Under the pieces are notes generated by a model that was not told where the DNA came from, ran no database searches, and saw only the letters and a program-made list of their open reading frames with translations. Below are positions 16,269 to 23,265 of a stretch of DNA of 64,000 bases, piece by piece. This DNA is from Planctomycetaceae bacterium (lineage in GTDB: Bacteria; Planctomycetota; Planctomycetia; Planctomycetales; Planctomycetaceae). The stretch covers positions 1-64,000 of the forward strand of contig JAEUII010000035.1 in NCBI GenBank assembly GCA_016795145.1, in the 5' to 3' direction. The position numbers were made by a program, and so were the translations under genes. Every line of letters starts with the position of its first letter. Position 1 is the stretch's first letter.

Positions 16269-17708
16269 ATGACAAAAGCCGTCTCGCCAAAATCCCGTGC
16301 GGCACTTCGTGAATCACTTCGGCTGAAGATTGATTCGGTGGTTGAAAGCAGTGAACACGTTCTTTCGCACGTCCGCGACGGTCTCTCGAAGCATACCGAA
16401 CTGGAAGCCATCGCCGAGTCTGTCGTGAATGCCGCGAAAGGTGCCAAGCAGGTCGCGAAGAAGAACAATCGACTGCTGGGCTGGCACCGAATTCCGGCAG
16501 TCTTCCTGATGCTGTCTCTCGCACTGTTTGGGATCTGGCTGTATCGGCAGTTCTTTTCGTCGGCTCGGATCGTTGTCGCTGTCTCAGCTCGGGATGCGGT
16601 GAAACTGAAGACGTCCCTGTCGCGGCGTTCACAGATCACTCTGAGGGAAACCGAGGGGTCGACTGAGAGCATCGGGCTCCTCAACAGCGGAAAGGCGCAA
16701 CTGGCGTTCGTCCAGGGAGGAATCGAGATCCCCGAGGAGATGCTGCGGACAGAACTGGAGTCGAGCGAGGTTGTTCTTTTGTTCCTGAAAGATGGCATTA
16801 CTGAGCCTTCGAAGTGTCAACACATTTTGACGTCGAGCAAAGGGCAAGGCAGCCACACCGTTGCAAAGATCTTTGCGAAGGCCTGGGGAATTGAAGACTC
16901 TGTCAAGTACACCTTCGAATGGCGAAAATTCACCGGTGGTGATCGTGCGGCGACGGAACAGGATTTGTGGACGATGGACCCCGGGATTGATGCGGTGTTC
17001 GTCGTGGTGGATCCGATGAGCACCAGTCTGGATGGCGTCGCGTTGCGACTGAAAGACCTGGGCTTCCGACTGGTGGAACCTTCGATTGGCGCGATGAGTC
17101 TTCGGCTTCCGTTTCTGAAGCCCGCTCATGTTCCTCAGGGATTTCTCGATCCTGTTTCACACCTGCCGCAAAACGACGTCGCGACATATTCCGTCGCAAC
17201 GTATCTGGTCGGACGTCCGGATCTCACCCCCGCGCAACTTGGACTGGCGGATGAGATTCAGGAAGCGTCCAATCGATCACTGAACGGAACGTCGCCGTCG
17301 CTGAGCACGGCTACGGAAGTGGTTCAGGGAGTCGAAGCGACCTTTGGAATCGTAGTCTACATCGGCCTCGCATTCCTCGCACTTCTGGGACTGGATGTCG
17401 TTGCCTATCGACGACACTTCAACGAACTGAACACGATGGTGAGCTTGATCAGTATGCACCAGAGTTCTCGGGATGTAATCCATGGGACTCCGGAAGAACG
17501 ATCACAAAACGTGGCCTACCTTGGTGTGTGCAGCGACCTGCTGGGACTCATCGCTGTGATCACGGGCTACTATGCTCAGGAGAATTCTTCGCTGCTCTAC
17601 AATCGCATGGTGGAGATCATTCAGGATCGATGTAACGGCCTGAAGATTAACATTCAGCTTAAGGTCCTTCAGGCCGCCATCAGCCTTCCGCAGCCGCGCA
17701 AGGTGTGA
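16269..17708 (+). CDS. membrane-anchored TAXI-type solute-binding-like protein
   Basis: The product has 479 residues from ATG 16269. A soluble, probably coiled N-terminal part (about 1-70) is followed by a membrane helix (about 77-95). The middle (about 98-310) resembles TAXI/TRAP periplasmic binding proteins, with the diagnostic ETEGSTESIGLLNSGKAQLA element. A second membrane helix (FGIVVYIGLAFLALLGLDVV) precedes a cytoplasmic tail of about 95 residues. Free TAXI proteins are secreted and feed a TRAP transporter; here the domain is tethered between two helices and no transporter gene is nearby. A sensory or signalling role is inference. Its end overlaps the frame of the dus gene. Confidence 0.68.
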   Translation: MTKAVSPKSRAALRESLRLKIDSVVESSEHVLSHVRDGLSKHTELEAIAESVVNAAKGAKQVAKKNNRLLGWHRIPAVFLMLSLALFGIWLYRQFFSSARIVVAVSARDAVKLKTSLSRRSQITLRETEGSTESIGLLNSGKAQLAFVQGGIEIPEEMLRTELESSEVVLLFLKDGITEPSKCQHILTSSKGQGSHTVAKIFAKAWGIEDSVKYTFEWRKFTGGDRAATEQDLWTMDPGIDAVFVVVDPMSTSLDGVALRLKDLGFRLVEPSIGAMSLRLPFLKPAHVPQGFLDPVSHLPQNDVATYSVATYLVGRPDLTPAQLGLADEIQEASNRSLNGTSPSLSTATEVVQGVEATFGIVVYIGLAFLALLGLDVVAYRRHFNELNTMVSLISMHQSSRDVIHGTPEERSQNVAYLGVCSDLLGLIAVITGYYAQENSSLLYNRMVEIIQDRCNGLKINIQLKVLQAAISLPQPRKV

Positions 17709-17761
17709 GGTGTTTTCTGTTCGTGGTCTGCCCGATCACGTGCACTGGTTTAGCGACGATC

Positions 17762-18865
17762 ATGACAACCGTTCAAAACAATGAGGCTGCTTCTCCTTCG
17801 TGTGATGAACACGAAGAGCGTTGGCGCACGCCCATTTGTCTTGGCGGTCGCCAATTGCAGTCTCGTTTCTTTCTCGCTCCTTTGGCGGGTTACACGCATC
17901 TTGCTTTTCGAGTGGCTCTTCGGAGACTTCAGGGGCTGGGACTTGCGACCACCGATCTGGTTCAGGCAACGATGCTGTGGTCAGAGCGGCCAAAGTCTCT
18001 GGAGCTTGTTGCAACAACTCCGGAAGACCGGCCGCTAACGGTCCAGCTTTTCAGTGGGAACACGAACGACATTATTCGAGCCGCCAAATGGCTCGAAGAC
18101 CGCGGCTACGAAGCCATTGATCTCAACATGGGCTGTCCGATGGCTAAGGTCAACGGCGCTGGCGGTGGTGCTCGGCTGATGTGTGACACCGACGGAGCCG
18201 TCCAGATGGCGGAACACGTCGTGAAGTCCGTGCGTCTTCCCGTCAGCGTCAAGATGCGGCTCGGCTGGGATTCCGCCCGACTGACTGCTCCCGCAATCGC
18301 CGCGGCGATGGAAGACGTCGGCGTGGTCGCCGTGACCATTCATGGACGAACTCGCGCTCAGGGTTTTCATGGCGGCGTCAACCGCGAAGGGATCCGAGCC
18401 GTCGTTGATGCCGTTCGACAGATGCCGATCATTGCAAACGGAGATGTCCGAACGGTTGATGATGCGATCAGCATGTTCCATGACACTGGATGCTCTGCCG
18501 TGGCGATTGGTCGAGGAGCGATGCTGGATCCCTGGATCTTTCGTCGTCTGCAGTATTTCGCTGCCAACAATCAGGCAATGCCCGAACCGAGCCCCGACGA
18601 ACAGATCGATTTTCTGTCACAGCACTTCTATCTGATGACAGAACAGCACGACGACCACGCATGCTTTCAGTTTCGTAAGTTCGCCGCCTGGTACGGAGCC
18701 AGACTCGGCATCCCGGAAGACCTCGAAGACCGGCTCCGTCGCTTCGAAAACTATCAGGAATTCGACCAGATCGTCACCGAGATCCGCCAGCGTCACGGCG
18801 AGCGTCAATGCGCTATTCCCACCGCCCTCATCAAAGTCCCCAACGGCCCCGTTGAGCACTGGTAA
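17762..18865 (+). CDS. tRNA-dihydrouridine synthase (Dus family)
   Basis: This 367-residue FMN enzyme reduces uridines in tRNA. The TIM-barrel marks are present: FLAPLAGYTHLAFR (FMN phosphate loop), DLNMGCPMAKV with the catalytic cysteine, KMRLGWD, VTIHGRTRAQG, IIANGDV and AIGRGAMLDPW. The C-terminal helical tRNA-binding domain covers about the last 90 residues. The pattern resembles the DusB branch, but GAGGGARLM and LAGYTH are slightly unusual, so the subfamily is left open. ATG 17762 is preferred over 17705, which would overlap the preceding gene and encode a cysteine-rich leader foreign to the family. Confidence 0.92.
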   Translation: MTTVQNNEAASPSCDEHEERWRTPICLGGRQLQSRFFLAPLAGYTHLAFRVALRRLQGLGLATTDLVQATMLWSERPKSLELVATTPEDRPLTVQLFSGNTNDIIRAAKWLEDRGYEAIDLNMGCPMAKVNGAGGGARLMCDTDGAVQMAEHVVKSVRLPVSVKMRLGWDSARLTAPAIAAAMEDVGVVAVTIHGRTRAQGFHGGVNREGIRAVVDAVRQMPIIANGDVRTVDDAISMFHDTGCSAVAIGRGAMLDPWIFRRLQYFAANNQAMPEPSPDEQIDFLSQHFYLMTEQHDDHACFQFRKFAAWYGARLGIPEDLEDRLRRFENYQEFDQIVTEIRQRHGERQCAIPTALIKVPNGPVEHW

Positions 18866-19243
18866 ACCGTCCTGAGCCCGAGGCGCCAGCCGAATCCCAG
18901 GCGTTGTAGCGGAACGGCGCAAGCCGTCCGGTGTCGATGAAGTAGTCTCCCACATTTCGCTGGAGGGCTTGCAACAACACTCGGGCCATTGGGCGTCAGC
19001 CGGACCAATGGATTGGAATGCGAATCGGTATTCAGCATTAACGATATGCAACCAATATTGGTTGAACGATTCCGGTCAAGCAGCCTTTGGCCGCCGTTCG
19101 CTCTCCGCCGTTGTTCCGGATTGTTGCTGGCGGTAATTCTCCCACCAACTTCCGAATCGCTTCATTGCAGCGAAGTCCGGTGGGGGTGAAGATCTGACAC
19201 TAGGTTTCTTTTGCATACCTAATTCTCATCCTTGAGCACGAAT
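18866..19243. other. intergenic region between convergent genes, with one repeat
   Basis: This 378-base gap lies between the convergent dus gene and the three-gene minus operon. It contains one half-unit of repeat family A at 18907-18932. The remainder, including the AT-richer patch near 19040-19070, holds nothing I recognise. Confidence 0.6.
18907..18932 (+). repeat. 26-bp palindromic repeat family A, single arm
   Basis: TAGCGGAACGGCGCAAGCCG followed by TCCGGT. It is identical to the reverse complement of the right arm at 58885-58910. It lies 42 bases past the dus stop codon. Confidence 0.85.
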
Positions 19244-20224
19244 TCATGGGGACCATATCCCCGATTGCTGATTAACGTCAATGTCTTTCCGGGGGCCTCT
19301 GAGTTCAATCAACAGGGCGAGTTCCAGTAGTGATTTCACGGCTCGGATATCGGCCTGAACTTTGGGGCTGCTGAGATCCAACTGGCTGCTTCGATTTCCA
19401 GACAACAAGACAGCCTGATGTCCATGTTTGGGCTGAACGACATCGAATTGGATTTCCTTGATTCCAATTCTCTTGAGAAGCTGACGAAGGATTGGTTCCA
19501 AAGTTTCACTATCCGCTGCGACCGGGCCTATTCCGAGACAACACTGAGACAATTCGAGAGCTTCAGCTGTCGCGCCAGGCCCAATCTCGGCCAGCATCGG
19601 CTTTCCGACACTGACGAGCGAAGACAACACGTCGGTGTCGCTGAGGTATGCCAGTTCAAAGCTGAACTCTTCGCCTCCACGCGAATGCGCTGCGACAACC
19701 CGAAGAATGCCTTCAAGCATCACTTCAAGTTGCAGTCCTTCCTGTATCCCGTGCTTGAGGACCGTCACACCAACTGATGACACCGACGTATCTGGAGAAT
19801 GAGCGACGATCAGGGTGCGAACTGTGGATCTCCAGACTTCTGAGATCCATGTTTCACCGCCATAGGGAACGACACGAGAATATGTCCAGCCGTTTGATCC
19901 CAACAGTTCCTCAATTTTGTGCCCGGCTTCTGAGTTTGTTGTGTGTACAAGGACCGGTACGACCGCAGGCCTGGTGACCAGCCATTCTGCTACCTCGATC
20001 CCGTCACCCGCATCAGCCATGCGACCGTCATGCGAAGCTACCATATCGAGATCATTGTCGAGCGAAATCAGCGCGATGTCAAAAAGCCCGGTCGAATCAA
20101 GGTGTTCAATCATCGTCCGTGCGACCGCGAAGTACTCGACAGCAGCCCCTGGAAAAAGATCTTCGAGCACATCAGTCATGGCTGCTCGACGATCCATGTT
20201 GTCTTCCAAAATCACGATTCTCAT
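19244..20224 (-). CDS. receiver-like protein resembling cyclic-phosphate processing receiver (cREC) domains
   Basis: In this 326-residue protein residues 1-140 have a receiver-like alternation of strands and helices. Acidic ED appears at 7-8, LISLDNDLD at about 52-60, DGRMADAGDGIEVAEWL at 66-82 and PVLVHTTNSEAGHKI at 90-104. The ordering (SLDxDL, then a conserved glycine-helix, then VHxxN) matches the cREC domain found in nucleotide-signal conflict systems rather than a classical two-component receiver, which would carry a T/S and a K in later strands. Residues 150-326 form a second domain I do not recognise. It is the last gene of a tight three-gene operon, 16 bases after the previous stop. 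Function is unknown. Confidence 0.62.
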   Translation of the reverse strand: MRIVILEDNMDRRAAMTDVLEDLFPGAAVEYFAVARTMIEHLDSTGLFDIALISLDNDLDMVASHDGRMADAGDGIEVAEWLVTRPAVVPVLVHTTNSEAGHKIEELLGSNGWTYSRVVPYGGETWISEVWRSTVRTLIVAHSPDTSVSSVGVTVLKHGIQEGLQLEVMLEGILRVVAAHSRGGEEFSFELAYLSDTDVLSSLVSVGKPMLAEIGPGATAEALELSQCCLGIGPVAADSETLEPILRQLLKRIGIKEIQFDVVQPKHGHQAVLLSGNRSSQLDLSSPKVQADIRAVKSLLELALLIELRGPRKDIDVNQQSGIWSP

Positions 20225-20240
20225 TCAGTACCTCCCGAAA

Positions 20241-20612
20241 CTATCGTAACACCACGGGTCTGCTGGAGTCGACATGAGAAAAGAGCCTGACGGCTCCCGA
20301 CATGATACAAAAGCCCTTCAACTCCAATGCTCGTGCAACCGCCAGCAGCCCTTCAGAATCGGAAAACCGAAACGTCCCGGATAGATTTGTGAGATCCCGG
20401 ATCCTGCCACGATCGATTGTCAAATCACCGGCGTACATCGCGGGTTGTGCATTGCCCAGGACTTTGGGATGCATGTGCGGGCCATCTGGCACGACAAAGA
20501 TAGCTCCATATTCGACCTGAACAAAAACAAACGCACCGTCCGCCAGCCCCAGTTCGATTTCACGAGACCGAGAATCACGCTCATAGGGATGACTGTCCAG
20601 AGGACTCTTCAT
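20241..20612 (-). CDS. small hypothetical protein, beta-rich single-domain type
   Basis: This 123-residue protein is the middle gene of the operon. Its ATG overlaps the stop of the upstream gene in an ATGA, a strong sign of translational coupling. The central part, VVPDGPHMHPKVLG followed by YAGDLTIDRGRI and LTNLSGTFR, follows the plan (short strand, DG, histidine, small-residue turn, AG-E/D-L, NxSGxxR) of a domain I associate with C-terminal parts of secreted or effector-like proteins. That resemblance is from memory and unverified. There is no signal peptide or membrane segment, so it should be cytoplasmic. Confidence 0.6.
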   Translation of the reverse strand: MKSPLDSHPYERDSRSREIELGLADGAFVFVQVEYGAIFVVPDGPHMHPKVLGNAQPAMYAGDLTIDRGRIRDLTNLSGTFRFSDSEGLLAVARALELKGFCIMSGAVRLFSHVDSSRPVVLR

Positions 20613-20962
20613 TCAGCATTATTCTGAGAAGTGTGATGTTTCGAGCGTCCGAATCGTATCGTGATTGCATCCGCGGATTCAATAATTGTTGCGACACCTT
20701 TTGAAACACTGGCACGGAGTGAGATCTCAGCATACGAGCGCAAGATGTGCGAGAGTTTGGGAAGAGCATTCCGTGAAACGGACACATACTGCTCGCGAAA
20801 GGAAAGCACCTCCGGGAACCCGATGATGGGGCGAAAGAAACGAACATGAAGACAGAAAAATCTCACTGACTCTTTTCGTTCATTTCGGCCTGACAAACAT
20901 ATCGAATCTGATTGGCGTGCGACTTGGTGGGGAGTCGTAGTCGAATCACAGGATTGACTCAC
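20609..20962 (-). CDS. small hypothetical protein, first gene of the cREC-like operon
   Basis: The product has 117 residues from GTG 20962; a GTG at 20866 giving 85 residues is an alternative, because the first 32 residues look disordered. The C-terminal part (GFPEVLSFREQY to ITIRFGRS) has an alpha/beta pattern of native type, including two Ser/Ala-rich helices. No family is recognised. The 4-base overlap with the next gene supports coding even though the protein is short. Upstream lies a gap of about 200 bases before a divergent gene, which should hold the operon promoter. Confidence 0.5.
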   Translation of the reverse strand: MSQSCDSTTTPHQVARQSDSICLSGRNERKESVRFFCLHVRFFRPIIGFPEVLSFREQYVSVSRNALPKLSHILRSYAEISLRASVSKGVATIIESADAITIRFGRSKHHTSQNNAE

Positions 20963-21178
20963 TTCGCTTCAGGTGTTTTAGGACAGGTCGGCTAGCGCCT
21001 CAGGCTCATGGGGATGTGGCGGCGCACGAGTGTTGTCAGCCACCACCGAGACACGGTGTCAGCGAGTCTGTCGTCGGAGGACAACGCCGGGCCGATCTGC
21101 TATCTTTCCGGCGGCGAGCAGCGGGAGTACACAGTGTCCTCCCGAACGAATTCTCGATTTGCTGGTTCAGGGTGTGAA

Positions 21179-22438
21179 ATGGCGCTACGGAAATTTGCTC
21201 TAGCAGTGTTGGTGTTGTGTGCTTCATTGGTTTCTGCGACTGCAGGTGACTGGCCGACGTGGCGAGGTGCAAATCGCGATGATATCTCGACCGAAACAGG
21301 CCTGCTGAAAGCGTGGCCTGAAGGTGGTCCAAAGAAGCTGTGGGATTCAAAGGACGCAGGCCTTGGATATTCCGGCTTTGCGATCGTTGGAAACATCCTC
21401 TACACCATGGGTGCCGACGGTTCGACTCCGGAATCCAATGAGTTCATGATTGCCATCAACGTCGAAGACGGAAAGAAAGTCTGGCAGACAAACGTTGGCA
21501 AGTTCCTGGAAAACGGCTGGGGCGGCGGTCCTCGCTGTACTCCATCGATCTCCGCTGATGGTTCGCTGGCTGTTGGGATCAGTGGCAAAGGCGACGTCAT
21601 TTGCATCAACACGAAGGACGGCTCGGAAGCCTGGCGCACCAGCATGGGTGATCTCGGCGGTCAGACCCCTGCCTGGGGATACTGTGAATCTGCTTTGATC
21701 GACGGGGACAAGGTCCTGGTGACGCCTGGCGGTTCACTCGGAACCGTAGCCTGCTTCAATCTGAAAACGGGCGAGAAGGTCTGGCAGTCCACCGAGATGA
21801 CCGAGATGGCTCACTACTCTTCCATTATCGTGGTGAATCACTTCGGCAAGAAGCAGTACATCCAGCTGACGGCAAACAAGGTGTTTGGACTCGACGAAAA
21901 CGGCAAGCTGCTGTGGCAGCATGACTTCCCAGGTCGTGTCGCCGTAATTCCAACTCCGATCTACAACGAAGGAGTTGTGTACGTCACTGCTGGATACGGA
22001 GCAGGTTGCATGGCCGTGAACATCACAGCCGACAACGTCGTTGAGAAACTGTATGAGAACAAGGTGATGAAGAATCACCACGGCGGTGCTCTGCTGTATC
22101 AGGGACACGTTTACGGACACAGCGACAAAACAGGCATCGTCTGCCAGAAGCTGGAGACCGGCGAACAGGTATGGAGCGATGACAAGAAGGACAACAGCAA
22201 GGGGGCCGTCGCCTTCGCCGATGGAATGCTCTACTGCCTCGAAGAAGGGTCCGGCGACTGTTTCCTCGTGGAAGCCTCTCCTGCAGGTTACAAAGAAGTC
22301 AGCCGCTTCCGTCTCGATCCGCAGACGACTCAGCGAAATCCTCAGGGACGCATCTGGACGCATCCGGTGATCTGCAACGGAAAGCTCTATCTGCGAGACC
22401 AGGAAATCATCTGCTGCTACGACATCAAGCAGCCGTAG
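21179..22438 (+). CDS. secreted PQQ-like beta-propeller protein
   Basis: The protein has 419 residues from ATG 21179 with a typical signal peptide ending VSATAGD (about residue 22). The mature protein opens with the WPTWRGANRD motif common to planctomycete propellers, then repeats of the form CINTKDGSEAWRT, CFNLKTGEKVWQS and LDENGKLLWQ, about seven to eight blades. These are PQQ-like WD repeats, generally beta-propeller binding or scaffold proteins in the periplasm. The ORF extends to 21008, but that part lacks any signal-peptide logic. A family B repeat begins 9 bases after the stop codon. Confidence 0.88.
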   Translation: MALRKFALAVLVLCASLVSATAGDWPTWRGANRDDISTETGLLKAWPEGGPKKLWDSKDAGLGYSGFAIVGNILYTMGADGSTPESNEFMIAINVEDGKKVWQTNVGKFLENGWGGGPRCTPSISADGSLAVGISGKGDVICINTKDGSEAWRTSMGDLGGQTPAWGYCESALIDGDKVLVTPGGSLGTVACFNLKTGEKVWQSTEMTEMAHYSSIIVVNHFGKKQYIQLTANKVFGLDENGKLLWQHDFPGRVAVIPTPIYNEGVVYVTAGYGAGCMAVNITADNVVEKLYENKVMKNHHGGALLYQGHVYGHSDKTGIVCQKLETGEQVWSDDKKDNSKGAVAFADGMLYCLEEGSGDCFLVEASPAGYKEVSRFRLDPQTTQRNPQGRIWTHPVICNGKLYLRDQEIICCYDIKQP

Positions 22439-22446
22439 GAACGGGG

Positions 22447-22508
22447 CGCTCCCCCGAACATCGCTGGCGCTCGTTCGACCCCTCCCGCGACTTTGTGCGC
22501 GGGAGGGA
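22447..22508 (-). repeat. 60-bp palindromic repeat family B, copy 2
   Basis: It has the conserved arm TCGCTGGCGCTCGTTCGACC followed by a hairpin, CCCTCCCGCG...CGCGGGAGGG. The stem changed relative to copy 1 but pairing is kept, so the variation is compensatory. Confidence 0.85.
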
Positions 22509-22686
22509 ATTTGATAAACGCAAGATGCTACGAACGACGGTTTAGAGAATTGAGTCTCACGACTCGCCACCCTTCACGTTGCCATTCGTCTCTGGAATGC
22601 ACGCTGCAGGGACCGGCAGAGTAAGGAATTGCCATGAAGCCGCCGATCCTTCGATGGGCGGCATTGCACAGCTGCTAATGAACGTC

Positions 22687-23256
22687 TTACGCGCGATTTG
22701 GATCCCAGAGCACATCATTCCGGCCGTCATTGTTGCTGACACGAGCAAGCACAAACAGCAGGTCCGAAAGTCTGTTCAGGGCGACGAGCACGTTCTGATT
22801 CAGCGGCTCCGATTCTGCCAGTCGCAGCACATCCAGTTCCGCTCGCCTGCAGACAGCTCGGGCCAGGTGTAAGGCTGCAGCTGCGGGATTTCCGCCGGGC
22901 AGGATAAAGCTGCGAAGCGGCTGAAGTCGTTCCGTCATCGAATCAATCGTTCGCTCAAGATGCAGAACATGCTCCGCAGTTACGCGCTTCTTCAGCAGAT
23001 CGTCTTCACCTTCCGCAGGCAGTGGCACGCACAAGTCAGCGCCGAGATCGAAGAGAAACTGCTGAAGCGAATACAGCAGATTGCGAATCTCATCAGCCCC
23101 CGTCGCAGCAGCGGCAACACCAATCGTACAATTGGTTTCATCGACCGACCCACCTGCAACAATCCTCGCGCTCAGCTTGGAGACTCTCTGTCCATTCCCC
23201 AGGCTTGTCTGTCCTTCATCCCCTGACCGCGTGTAGATTCGATCAATCCGAACCAT
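22687..23256 (-). CDS. cob(I)yrinic acid a,c-diamide adenosyltransferase, PduO type
   Basis: This 189-residue ATP:cob(I)alamin adenosyltransferase transfers the 5'-deoxyadenosyl group to cobalamin. It shows the N-terminal ATP loop RSGDEGQTSLGNG (about 10-22), VAGGSVDETN (33-42) and the helical region LRSFILPGGN...LHLARAVCRRAE with the arginine needed for activity. Length fits. It starts 9 bases after the stop of the PSD1 protein and may be read with it. No other cobalamin genes or riboswitch were seen. Confidence 0.9.
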   Translation of the reverse strand: MVRIDRIYTRSGDEGQTSLGNGQRVSKLSARIVAGGSVDETNCTIGVAAAATGADEIRNLLYSLQQFLFDLGADLCVPLPAEGEDDLLKKRVTAEHVLHLERTIDSMTERLQPLRSFILPGGNPAAAALHLARAVCRRAELDVLRLAESEPLNQNVLVALNRLSDLLFVLARVSNNDGRNDVLWDPNRA

Positions 23257-23265
23257 GTTCGACAG

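Noticed and set aside
16021-16798. Long minus-strand frames (203 and 251 codons) under ribF and the TAXI-like gene
   Set aside because: Antisense to well-supported genes; arginine- and serine-rich with no domain.
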